This document shows, in pieces, positions 48,793-56,644 of a stretch of DNA of 64,000 nt (positions are counted from its first letter, which is position 1; each line of letters begins with the position of its first letter). Both the position numbers and the translations under genes were made by a program. The stretch comes from an uncultured Anaerolineales bacterium. Its GTDB lineage: Bacteria > Chloroflexota > Anaerolineae > Anaerolineales > UBA6663. The stretch covers positions 23,183 through 87,182 of the forward strand of contig CALFZO010000004.1 of assembly GCA_937952305.1 (NCBI GenBank), written 5' to 3'. Below the pieces are notes generated by a model. That model ran no database searches, was not told the DNA's origin, and saw only the letters and a list, made by a program, of their open reading frames with translations.

Positions 48793-49832
48793 TCAGGCGT
48801 GGCGACCTGGAACACGGCCCGCGCCTGGCCGACCTCCAGGCCGCGCCAGTTGCGCAGGGTCTGCGGCAGCGCGAAGCCAAAGCGCGCCAGATCCGCCAGG
48901 GCCGCGCTGTCCAGGGCACCCAATTGGCGCAGCACTTCCACCGTCACTGGGCCGACCGCGCGGTTGGCGCCGTCGATGATCTTCAGCACCACACCGAGCG
49001 CGGGGGAATCGGGTCCGCAGGCACCGGGCGCCAGCGCCACGGCCTGATAGCCTTCGGCGCCGCCCTTGGCGGCCAGCCGGCCCGCCGCCACCCGCATGAG
49101 CTCGGTGTCGAAGCCGCCCGGTCCGCGCACCATGTCTGGATGGCTGGTCATCGCCGCAAAGATGCGGCCGAGGGCGGCGGCCCGCGCCGGCGGCCAGCCG
49201 CTGGGGTCGGCCAGTTGGGCAAAGGCGCGCGCGGCCGCCGCCAGGGGCACCGCGAAGTTAGGGGCCGAACAGCCATCGGTGCCGACCTGAACGGTCTCGG
49301 GCGTCAAGCCGCACATGGCCGCGAAGGTCTCCAGAATGGTCTGCTGGACGGGGTGAGCCGGGTTGATGTAATCAGCCAGGGGCAGGCCGCGCGCGCGCGC
49401 CTGCGCCAACATGCCGGTGTGTTTGCCGGAGCAGTTGTGGCGATTGGGCGTCGGCGTCTGGCCGGCGCGGATCAGTTGGGCCACCAGGTCCGGATCGTCC
49501 AGGGGATGCGTGCCGCACAGCAGGTCGGTTTCGCCGGCGCCGATCTTGGCCTGTAGGTCGCGCAAGACCGCGACGTGCCGGTCCAGGCCTTTGTGCGAGG
49601 CGCAGGTCAGCGCGATCTCGCGCGGGGTCAGGCCGAAGCGATCGGCCGCTCCGGACTCGAGCAGGGGCAGTGTCTGGAACGGTTTGGCGGCCGAGCGCAG
49701 GAAGACGACGGCGTGCGGGTCCCCCCAGGCCGCCCTCAGCCGCCCATGCACGTCGGCCACGGCGATGGCGCCGGCGTGCACGCACTCGACCAGTCCGCCG
49801 CGTGTGTACTCGAGGACGGGGAGAAACGGCAT
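48789..49832 (-). CDS. L-asparaginase of the Rhizobium-type (Asparaginase_II, SxxK) family
   Basis: 347 residues. The catalytic Ser-x-x-Lys is in RSAAKPFQ (Ser47, Lys50). Other family marks are LTCASHKG, LLCGTHPLDD, NRHNCSGKHTGMLA and QVGTDGCSAPNFAVPL, the last two with the conserved Cys and Lys residues that form a zinc site in ReAV-type enzymes. It hydrolyses Asn to Asp and ammonia and is unrelated to E. coli AnsA/AnsB. It sits 25 bp after a metallo-hydrolase-fold gene on the same strand. Confidence 0.9.
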   Translation of the reverse strand: MPFLPVLEYTRGGLVECVHAGAIAVADVHGRLRAAWGDPHAVVFLRSAAKPFQTLPLLESGAADRFGLTPREIALTCASHKGLDRHVAVLRDLQAKIGAGETDLLCGTHPLDDPDLVAQLIRAGQTPTPNRHNCSGKHTGMLAQARARGLPLADYINPAHPVQQTILETFAAMCGLTPETVQVGTDGCSAPNFAVPLAAAARAFAQLADPSGWPPARAAALGRIFAAMTSHPDMVRGPGGFDTELMRVAAGRLAAKGGAEGYQAVALAPGACGPDSPALGVVLKIIDGANRAVGPVTVEVLRQLGALDSAALADLARFGFALPQTLRNWRGLEVGQARAVFQVATPD

Positions 49833-49857
49833 GACGGGCGGGCGGCGCGGCGGCCGT

Positions 49858-50703
49858 CTACTTCAGGGGCGTAATCGTCAGGCTGTCGTGCACGCGCTCC
49901 AGGCCGGCGCGCACGCGGCGCTGGTACACGCCGCGCAACTCGACCGGGCCGGTGGCTTTGCCGAGCAGCGTCTGAGCCAGCGCCTCCAGTTCCAGGCGCG
50001 GTTTCTTGGCGCGCACGAAGGCCTCGACCTTGCGGCGGGCCAGCTTGAGGAAGTCCTCGGTCGGCTTGACGCCGTCCTTGTCGGTGACCGAGCCGCGGCC
50101 CGGCACGATGATCCGGCCGGGCGAGCGCTTCTTGCGCAGGTCGGCCAGGGCGTCCAGCCAGGCGTCCAGGTCGGCGTCGCCCAGAAAGGGCGGCGCCTTG
50201 ACGGTGACGGCGTCGCCGGTGAAGACGACGCCCTGCTCCGGGATCTCGGCCCAAATGGCGCCGGGCGCGGAGCCGGGGCGGTGTACCAGTTGGATTTCGC
50301 GGTCACCGGCCACCAGGGTCAGGCGGTTGGCGAACGTGATCTGCGGGATGACCACGCGCAGGCCGGTCAAGTCGGCCACTAGTTCGCTGTCGGCGCCCGG
50401 CTCGGGCGGCAGGTTGCGGTACAGCTCCGGCAGCAGGCGGATGCGCTCGAACGTCAGCTCGTGCGTGATGACCGGCGCCTCCAGCCATTGCGCGCCGAGC
50501 ATCCGGTCGCGGTGGTGATCCAACACGACGACGAAGCGGATGGGCTTGCCGGTGGCCTGCTGCAACTGCTGCCGCCACAGGCGCGCGTCGGCGGGGTGGG
50601 TGGGGGCGTCGATGCAGATGAGGTCATCCGGGCCGACGATGGCGCCGACGGTGACGCCCGGGAACTTGGTCTCGACGAGGAGGTCTTTGACGATGCGCTG
50701 CAT
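49858..50703 (-). CDS. Metallo-beta-lactamase-fold protein with degenerate metal site
   Basis: 281 residues. The fold is recognisable from FPGVTVGAIVGPDDLICIDAPTHP (strand-turn-strand and D-x-P), VVVLDHHRDRMLGAQWL in the place of the T-H-x-H-x-D-H motif, and GVVFTGDAVTV matching the usual x-F-T-G-D. However, the metal motif reads H-H-R-D-R with the last His replaced, and the later G-H-T-P-G motif reads HRPGSAPG with an Arg after His. At best one metal would bind. It may be a divergent hydrolase or a binding protein. The genes for asparaginase downstream and a histidine kinase upstream share its strand. Confidence 0.75.
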   Translation of the reverse strand: MQRIVKDLLVETKFPGVTVGAIVGPDDLICIDAPTHPADARLWRQQLQQATGKPIRFVVVLDHHRDRMLGAQWLEAPVITHELTFERIRLLPELYRNLPPEPGADSELVADLTGLRVVIPQITFANRLTLVAGDREIQLVHRPGSAPGAIWAEIPEQGVVFTGDAVTVKAPPFLGDADLDAWLDALADLRKKRSPGRIIVPGRGSVTDKDGVKPTEDFLKLARRKVEAFVRAKKPRLELEALAQTLLGKATGPVELRGVYQRRVRAGLERVHDSLTITPLK

Positions 50704-50748
50704 GGGACGGATAGACAGCCTCTCCGGCGCGGCGATCGGCGCGCCCGG

Positions 50749-52812
50749 CTAATAGGGCAGGGTGAAGCTGAAGATCGCGCCCTGGCCGGGCGTGCTCTCC
50801 ACCCAGATGCGGCCGCCGTGCGCCTCCACGGCCAGCTTGCAGAAGGCCAGGCCCAGGCCCAGGCCCTTGGGGGCGGCCTCGCGCTGCAGGCGCGTGAACT
50901 TGCTGAAGATGCGGCTGTGCTCGGCGGCCGGGATGCCCGGCCCGGTGTCCCGGACGGCGATGGTCAGCTCTTTTGGCCCGGACTTGGCGTTGACCGTCAC
51001 CGTGCCTTCGCCGGGCGTGTACTTCACGGCGTTCTCGATCAGGTTGATGATGACGCGGCGGAGCATGTCGGTGTCGACGTCCACCATCGGCAGACGCGGC
51101 GGGATGTCTTTGCGCAGCTGGATGCCCTTGCCTTCGGCCAGGGCGGTCACCTGCTCGAGGGCGTCGCTGGCCAGCACGCTGATATCGGCCTGCTCCTTGT
51201 TGAGCGTCATCTGACCGGCCTCCAGCCGGCGCAGATCCAGGAGCGAATCCACCAGCCGCGACATGCGCAGGGCCGAGCGGTTGGCGATGGTGATCAGCGA
51301 CTGCTCCATCTCGGCGTCCGGCGGCAGCGAGGCCTGGACGACGTCCAGCGACGAGATGATGTTGCCGAGCGGGCTGCGCAGGTCATGGAAGATCATGCTG
51401 ATCAGATCCTGGCGCATCTCCTCCAACTGCAGGCGCTCGGAGATATCGCGCTGGATCCACTGGATGAACTCCTGGCCCTTGCGCTGGATCAGCTTGGCGT
51501 GGACCTCCATCGGGATCTCCAGACCCTGTTTGGTGGTGATGCGGGTCTGGTACGTGATCTCCTGGCCGCCGCGCAGGTGGCGGAAGCGGTCCGAGCCCAG
51601 GAAGGCCGTGCCCATGCGGTGCACGGTGGTGACGCGCAGGCCGATCAGCTCGTCGCGGCCGTAGCCGAAGACCTCCACCGCCTTGCGGTTGGCGTCGGTG
51701 ATCAGGCCGTCTTGATTGGTGATGATGATCGGGTCGATGTTGTCTTCAAACAGGCTGGAGAAGCGGCTCTCGGCGGCCTTGAGCTCCTCCACCTGTTGGG
51801 CGTGGACGATGGCGGTGGCGGCCAGCGAGGCCAGGCTTTCCAGCAGGCTGAGCGTGTCCGGCGCGAAACGGCCGTCGACGGGGTTCATGACCTCGATCAC
51901 GCCCATGACCTGATTCTGCAGGCGCACCGGCACGCTGGCGCTGGCCAGGGTGAGCAGGCCGGTCTGCTGATCCAGGCCGCGCCGGAAGCGCGGGTCGGCC
52001 GGGACGTTGGTGGTGATCACGGGCTGGTTGTTCTGGGCCACCCAGCCGGCGATGCCGTCGCCGATCTTGAGTTCCATGCCCTTGATGCGCTCGGCCATCC
52101 GCCCGACCGCTTCCTTGAAGATGACCTGGTTGTCTTTCTCCTTGACCAGGGCGATGGAGGCGGTCTCGACCTTAAGCAGGCTCTGCGCGTAGTGGACGAC
52201 GCGGTGCAGGACCTCGTCCAGGCGCAGGGTGGAATTGATGGCCTGGGCGGTGTCGGCCAGGGCGCGCATGGCCTGGGCGCGCCGTTCGCTCTCGGCGTAG
52301 AGCTGGGCGTTCTCGATGGCCACGCCGGCCTGGTCGGCGATGGCCGTCATCAGCGTCAGGTCGTCGGCCTCGAAGCTGTGGGCCGGCACCTTGACCAGCG
52401 TGAGCACGCCGACGACGCGGGCGCGGCCGGCCAGCGGGACGGCGATGGCGCTCTTGGGCCCGACGACGTCGTCGTCCGGGCGGCGGCCCCAGCGCGGGTC
52501 GCGGGTGGTGTCGGCCACCAGCGCGGGCTGCCGGTTGGCCAGCACCCAGCCGGCCAGGCCGTTCTGGAGCGTCCCGCCCAGCCGCCGGTCCGGGTCCGGC
52601 TGGAAGGCATTATCCATCATCAGCGCCGAGTACAGCACTTCGCCCTGTTCGTTCAGCACGATGACGCTGCCGGTCTTGGATTGGGCGCTGTCCACGGTGG
52701 CCTGCAGCACGCGCTGCAGCAGCTCGGCCAGATCCAGGCGTCCGGAGATCTCGCGACTGACGCGGTAGAGCAGCGCCAGGCGGCGTTGTTCAGTCAGCGG
52801 CGTGGTCGCCAT
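50749..52812 (-). CDS. Hybrid-sensor-type histidine kinase (GAF-GAF-PAS-HisKA-HATPase)
   Basis: 687 residues, no membrane helix, so a soluble sensor. GAF1 about 30-172 (GLAGWVLANRQPALVADTTRDP), GAF2 about 198-340 (GIAGWVAQNNQPVITTNV), PAS about 348-460 (IIITNQDGLITDANRKAVEVFGYGRDELIGL), HisKA with phospho-acceptor His476 (FHDLRSPLGN), and HATPase_c with N-box NLIENAVKYTPG and G-box DTGPGIP. It is the last gene of an operon with a GNAT protein and a CheY-like receiver, 8 bp after the GNAT stop. GAF ligands cannot be read from the sequence. Confidence 0.93.
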   Translation of the reverse strand: MATTPLTEQRRLALLYRVSREISGRLDLAELLQRVLQATVDSAQSKTGSVIVLNEQGEVLYSALMMDNAFQPDPDRRLGGTLQNGLAGWVLANRQPALVADTTRDPRWGRRPDDDVVGPKSAIAVPLAGRARVVGVLTLVKVPAHSFEADDLTLMTAIADQAGVAIENAQLYAESERRAQAMRALADTAQAINSTLRLDEVLHRVVHYAQSLLKVETASIALVKEKDNQVIFKEAVGRMAERIKGMELKIGDGIAGWVAQNNQPVITTNVPADPRFRRGLDQQTGLLTLASASVPVRLQNQVMGVIEVMNPVDGRFAPDTLSLLESLASLAATAIVHAQQVEELKAAESRFSSLFEDNIDPIIITNQDGLITDANRKAVEVFGYGRDELIGLRVTTVHRMGTAFLGSDRFRHLRGGQEITYQTRITTKQGLEIPMEVHAKLIQRKGQEFIQWIQRDISERLQLEEMRQDLISMIFHDLRSPLGNIISSLDVVQASLPPDAEMEQSLITIANRSALRMSRLVDSLLDLRRLEAGQMTLNKEQADISVLASDALEQVTALAEGKGIQLRKDIPPRLPMVDVDTDMLRRVIINLIENAVKYTPGEGTVTVNAKSGPKELTIAVRDTGPGIPAAEHSRIFSKFTRLQREAAPKGLGLGLAFCKLAVEAHGGRIWVESTPGQGAIFSFTLPY

Positions 52813-52820
52813 AGCGGTGC

Positions 52821-53711
52821 TTAGCCTCCCCCTAAGGTGCGGTGCATCTCAATGCGCCGGAAGGCCTCGACAAAACCGAGCGCCTGGAACGCCGGCAGGT
52901 GCGGGTCCGTCACGGCGACGTTCTCGGCCTGGGTGTCCAGGTCCGGGAAGCGCGTATACAGACAGCTTAATAGAGCCGCGCCAACTTCGGCCGGCTGGCC
53001 CGTCAGCGTGCGCAGCGTCAGGCGGGTTAACAACATCGGCAAACCGCGAAATGTCTGCACTTGAAAGACAAGCCAGCCCTGGCCGCCCTCCGGCCGGTGG
53101 ACGGTGACGGCCTGGACCTGGCCGGCGCGGACCAGGGACTCGTTCTCGGTGATCCACGACGGCTGGTCGTTGCGCTGCGCCAACAGCGCCAGCGCCGCGT
53201 CGTCGGCCAGCCAGGTGACCGTTCCGGAGGCGGGCGCCGGTGGCGGGCTGGGCGGGCGGCGCAGCACCAGGAGTTCGCTTTGGGCGTGAAAGCCACAGCG
53301 GACGAACAGATTATACGCCGGAGCGTTATTTTTGATGACCTCGAGCACGTTGTGCGTCAGGCCGCGCGCGTCGCTGCCGGCCAGCAGGCCTTGCATTAGC
53401 GCCCAGCCCAGGCCGTGGCGGCGCGCCGATGGCAGCACCCCCAGGCGCGTGATCCACGAGCGCCCCGGCCGCAGGCCGAGCATGGCCAGCCCCAGGATGG
53501 CGTCGCCGTCGACGGCGACCACGGAGGCCTCCAGGTCGACGTCATAGCTGTGGATGTACTCGGCCAGACGGGCCGCGTTCATGGGCATCGGCACGAGGTA
53601 GTCGACGCGGGTCTGGTTGTAGGCTTCGGTGAGTTGAGCGATGCTGAACCGGCTGGCGGGCACCAGCTGGGCAGGCGCGCTCGCGGCGGCGCGCGGCACG
53701 GCGGCCGACAT
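52821..53711 (-). CDS. Two-domain GNAT acetyltransferase
   Basis: 296 residues from an ATG at 53711 that overlaps the receiver gene stop by one base (TGATG). The first GNAT domain (about 50-140) carries ARRHGLGWALMQGLLAGSDARG (the R-x-x-G-x-G/A acetyl-CoA loop) and NAPAYNLFVRCGF. The C-terminal half (about 150-290) is a degenerate second GNAT-like domain (GWLVFQVQTFRGLPMLLTRL). The substrate is unknown. Its place between a receiver and a histidine kinase suggests an output or modifier of that signalling system. Confidence 0.82.
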   Translation of the reverse strand: MSAAVPRAAASAPAQLVPASRFSIAQLTEAYNQTRVDYLVPMPMNAARLAEYIHSYDVDLEASVVAVDGDAILGLAMLGLRPGRSWITRLGVLPSARRHGLGWALMQGLLAGSDARGLTHNVLEVIKNNAPAYNLFVRCGFHAQSELLVLRRPPSPPPAPASGTVTWLADDAALALLAQRNDQPSWITENESLVRAGQVQAVTVHRPEGGQGWLVFQVQTFRGLPMLLTRLTLRTLTGQPAEVGAALLSCLYTRFPDLDTQAENVAVTDPHLPAFQALGFVEAFRRIEMHRTLGGG

Positions 53712-54085
53712 CAAGGCTGGCCCTCGCGCAGATAGCCCGCGATCTGGTCGGCGAAGCGGGCGACGTTGATGGGTTTGGGGATGTAGCCGTTGCAGCCGTA
53801 GGCGGCGACCATGCGCTGGGCCGTCTCCTCGGGCCAGGCGGTGCAGGCCACGATCGGGGTGTGCGCCAGCGTCGGGAGGCGGCGCATCCAGTTCACGAGC
53901 GTCTGGCCGTCGGCGTCCGGCAGGCCCAGGTCCAGCAGGATCAGGTCCGGCGTCTGGTCCAGGGCCATCTGCAGGCCGCTCTCGGCATCCGGGGCGTGGC
54001 GGACCGAAAAACCGCGGGCCGTGAGCACGCGGCGGGCCAACTCGGCGTTATCGGGGTTGTCCTCCACCACCAGGATGTCGGGCAT
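53711..54085 (-). CDS. Single-domain response regulator (CheY-like receiver)
   Basis: 124 residues, receiver domain only. Acidic pocket Glu8/Asp9, phospho-acceptor Asp52 in ILLDLGLPDADG, Thr81 in VACTAW and Lys103 in YIPKPI. It is 1 nt coupled to the GNAT gene and heads the operon, so the downstream histidine kinase is the likely donor. With no output domain it may act by protein contact, as in DivK-like regulators. Confidence 0.93.
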   Translation of the reverse strand: MPDILVVEDNPDNAELARRVLTARGFSVRHAPDAESGLQMALDQTPDLILLDLGLPDADGQTLVNWMRRLPTLAHTPIVACTAWPEETAQRMVAAYGCNGYIPKPINVARFADQIAGYLREGQP

Positions 54086-54172
54086 GCGCGGAGTATAGCA
54101 TAGCCATCTGCGGCAGTTGGCCGCGGGCGGGCCAGCCGGCCAACTTACCGGCCGGGCGCCGGAACGGCCTCG

Positions 54173-54838
54173 TCAATGCCCATTGGCTTGCCGGACATCG
54201 GCGTCGCTGAAGACCACTTCCTCGCGGCCCTCCAGCTTCTCGAGCATCTTGCGCGCGATCAGGTCCAGGTGGGTGTCGTGGGCCACGAAATCCAGGGCAT
54301 CGGCCGGGATGCTGAGCACGGGGCACAACCGGAAGCCGTCGATCCAGCGCTGATACAGGCCGTTGAGCTGCTCCAGGTACTCGGGCACGATGCGGGCCTC
54401 GTAGTCCCGTCCGCGGCGCGCGATGCGCCGGCTGAGAGTCTCCACCGAGGCGCGCAGGTACAGCACCAGGTCCGGCGGCGGCAGGCAGTCGATGATGCCC
54501 TCGTACAGGCGCCGGTAGGTCGCGTAGTCGCGCTCGGCCATCCGGCCCTGCTCGTACAGGTTGTGGGCGAAGATCTCGGCGTCCTCGTAGACCGAGCGGT
54601 CCTGGATGACCGAGGCGGGGTGGGCCGCGATCTGCTGGTGGGTGTGCAGGCGGTTGGCCAGGAAGAAGACTTGGGAGTGGAAGCCCCAGTGGCCCATGTC
54701 GCGGTAGAAATCGGCCAGGTAAGGGTTCTCCACCACGGCTTCGTAGAAGGGGTGCCAGTTCAGCCGCTGGCAGAGCAGGTTGACCAGGCTAGACTTGCCC
54801 ACCCCGATGTTGCCGGCGACGATGACAAAGCGTTTCAT
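54173..54838 (-). CDS. Deoxynucleoside kinase (dAK/dGK type), paralogue 2
   Basis: 221 residues. P-loop GNIGVGKSS (9-17), substrate-binding Glu in YEAVVENPYLADFY, the DRS motif in IQDRSVYEDAEIFA with the Arg that guards the active site, and the lid RRIARRGRDYE. It phosphorylates deoxyadenosine or deoxyguanosine for salvage. It starts 6 bp after the nucleotidyltransferase gene. In lactobacilli and bacilli similar kinases occur as dAK/dGK pairs. Confidence 0.88.
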   Translation of the reverse strand: MKRFVIVAGNIGVGKSSLVNLLCQRLNWHPFYEAVVENPYLADFYRDMGHWGFHSQVFFLANRLHTHQQIAAHPASVIQDRSVYEDAEIFAHNLYEQGRMAERDYATYRRLYEGIIDCLPPPDLVLYLRASVETLSRRIARRGRDYEARIVPEYLEQLNGLYQRWIDGFRLCPVLSIPADALDFVAHDTHLDLIARKMLEKLEGREEVVFSDADVRQANGH

Positions 54839-54844
54839 AGAGTC

Positions 54845-55864
54845 TCAGGCGCCGTTTTGGTCGGCCCAGGCCTCCACCAACTCGTCGACGGTGGTCAGGT
54901 AAGCCTGCACCTCGGCGACGCGGCCGCGGAAGTCGGCGGGCGAGGCCAGCTGGAGGCGCTCCAGGAAGGCGGTCCAGGGTTCGGCGTGGACGCTGTCGCC
55001 GGGCAGGTGGCGCAGGGCGGCCTGCCAGGTGTAAAGCATGAGCCAGAGCATCTCGGCGGCGCGGTCGGCCTGGATCAGGGCCTGGAAGCCGCGTTCGTAG
55101 ACTGTGCGGCGGGCCGGATGGATCAACTCGTCGTCGGCGGAAGCACCGGCCCGGTAGGCGGCCGACCAATCGGTGAGGAGCACCTGGGCCTGGGCCGCGT
55201 CCAGCTCCGGGCCGCCAAAGACGGCCTGGAAGGCCTCGTACAAGTCCGGGCGCTTGAGCTTGCGGGCGGCGCCGTCCAGCTTCAGCAGCAGGCGCCGGCC
55301 GGCGCCCGGGAAGCCGGTCAGCGTGATGGCGCCGTTGGCCGTGCACAGCAGCGCCCGGCAGAAGTCGGCCAGCGTCACCGGCGCCGTGGGCTCCTGGCCG
55401 GGCAGCACGCCGATGTGCAGGGCCTCGCGGGCCAGCGCCAGGAAGGCGCGGGCGCGGGTGGCGACGAAGTCCGGCCGGTGGAACTGGCCGCGCGCGCTGG
55501 ATTGGGCCAGCTCAAAGAAGTGGGTGGGGTCGTGCAGGAAGAGCGGCTCGCACAGCTCGGGACCCAGCCAGGGGTGGACGCGCAGGAGCTTGGGGTTGGC
55601 GTACTCAGCCCGGCTGCGGTAGACGATGTCCACCACCACCTGGTCGGTCAGGCGCACCACCTCGCGGCCGAGCGGGGGCGTGCCGTCGATGAGCACCAGG
55701 TCGATGTCGGTGGCGTCGCCCAGCAGCGGCTCGTTGGCGGCCACCGAGCCGGTCAGGTAGGCGGACACCAGGCTGGGGCGGGCGGCCATGCGCTGGGCGG
55801 CCGTGTCGCGCGCGATCTTGATCAGCGTGGCGCGCTCGATCAGGGCGGTGGCGCCGGGGCTCAT
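54845..55864 (-). CDS. Nucleotidyltransferase-fold protein between two deoxynucleoside kinases
   Basis: 339 residues. The N-terminal part has the polymerase-beta-like signature G-S-x(n)-D-x-D as YLTGSVAANEPLLGDATDIDLVLIDG, followed by VVDIVYRSRAEY, which supplies the third Asp. The remaining 230 residues are mainly helical, with a YERGFQALIQADRAAEMLWLMLYTW segment, similar in plan to aminoglycoside-type nucleotidyltransferases with helical C-termini. Its start overlaps the upstream kinase by 4 nt (ATGA) and it ends 6 bp before the second kinase. I do not recognise a specific family or substrate; a modifier or regulator of the kinases is possible. Confidence 0.75.
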   Translation of the reverse strand: MSPGATALIERATLIKIARDTAAQRMAARPSLVSAYLTGSVAANEPLLGDATDIDLVLIDGTPPLGREVVRLTDQVVVDIVYRSRAEYANPKLLRVHPWLGPELCEPLFLHDPTHFFELAQSSARGQFHRPDFVATRARAFLALAREALHIGVLPGQEPTAPVTLADFCRALLCTANGAITLTGFPGAGRRLLLKLDGAARKLKRPDLYEAFQAVFGGPELDAAQAQVLLTDWSAAYRAGASADDELIHPARRTVYERGFQALIQADRAAEMLWLMLYTWQAALRHLPGDSVHAEPWTAFLERLQLASPADFRGRVAEVQAYLTTVDELVEAWADQNGA

Positions 55865-56496
55865 GGCTGCTCCTCGAGTGGCAACAACGGCTGATACTCC
55901 AGGCCGAGGGCCGCGTGGATGCGCTCGGTGACGCGGCGCAGGTCCTGCGGGTCGGCGACGAAATCGAGCGGCGCGGCCTCGATGGTCAGCACGGGCGCGG
56001 CCGTGTAGCCGAAGAAGAACTCGTCGTAGGCCAGGCCGAGCTCGTGGATGTAGGCGCGCTCCATGTTCTGCTCGTAGGGGCGGCCGCGCTTGGCGATGCG
56101 GCGCATCAGTTCATCGGTGGGCGCGCGCAGGTAGACCAGGAGGTCCGGCCGCACGATCTTCTCGGCCAGGGCGTTGTGCAGCCGGCGGTAGAGCTCCAGC
56201 TCGTCGCCCTGGATGTTGATGCGCGCGAAGAGCGCGTCTTTGGCGAAGGTGTAGTCCGCGATCACGGCGCCGTGGGCGGCCAGCTGCGCCGGCACCTCGC
56301 GCTGCTGCTGGTAGCGCGAGAGCAGGAAGAAGAGCTGCGTCTGCAGCGCATAGCGCGCCCGATCGCCATAGAAGTCTGAGAGAAACGGGTTCTCCTCAAA
56401 GACCTCCAGCAGCAAGCCGGCGTTGAAGGTGGATTGCAGCAGCCGCGCCAGCGACGTCTTGCCGACACCGATGACGCCTTCGATGGCGATATACAT
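55861..56496 (-). CDS. Deoxynucleoside kinase (dAK/dGK type), paralogue 1
   Basis: 211 residues. P-loop EGVIGVGKTS (6-15), FEENPFLSDFYGD with the substrate Glu, and lid RRIAKRGRPYEQ. The usual D-R-S motif reads D-Y-T (VIADYTFAKDALFARI), so it differs in the active-site gate from paralogue 2 and may prefer the other purine nucleoside. It is the first gene of a coupled three-gene operon: kinase, nucleotidyltransferase, kinase. It diverges from pcrA. Confidence 0.88.
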   Translation of the reverse strand: MYIAIEGVIGVGKTSLARLLQSTFNAGLLLEVFEENPFLSDFYGDRARYALQTQLFFLLSRYQQQREVPAQLAAHGAVIADYTFAKDALFARINIQGDELELYRRLHNALAEKIVRPDLLVYLRAPTDELMRRIAKRGRPYEQNMERAYIHELGLAYDEFFFGYTAAPVLTIEAAPLDFVADPQDLRRVTERIHAALGLEYQPLLPLEEQP

Positions 56497-56626
56497 GTCG
56501 CTTCCGGGGAGGTTTGTCCGAGTTCGGGAGAGTATAGCCGGGTTTGACGCGCTGACAAGGTTGCGGCGGTGAGCGGCGCCGGCGAAGGGATTGATCTTGA
56601 AGTGAGCGCCGACCGCCGGCGCCGTG

Positions 56627-56635
56627 TGCTAGAAT
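56627..56635 (+). promoter_or_regulatory. Extended -10 promoter for leaderless pcrA mRNA
   Basis: TGC (56627-56629) followed by TAGAAT (56630-56635). The +1 near 56642 is 3 nt before the ATG at 56645, and there is no ribosome site, so a leaderless message is expected. Confidence 0.65.
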
Positions 56636-56644
56636 CGTCCGACC

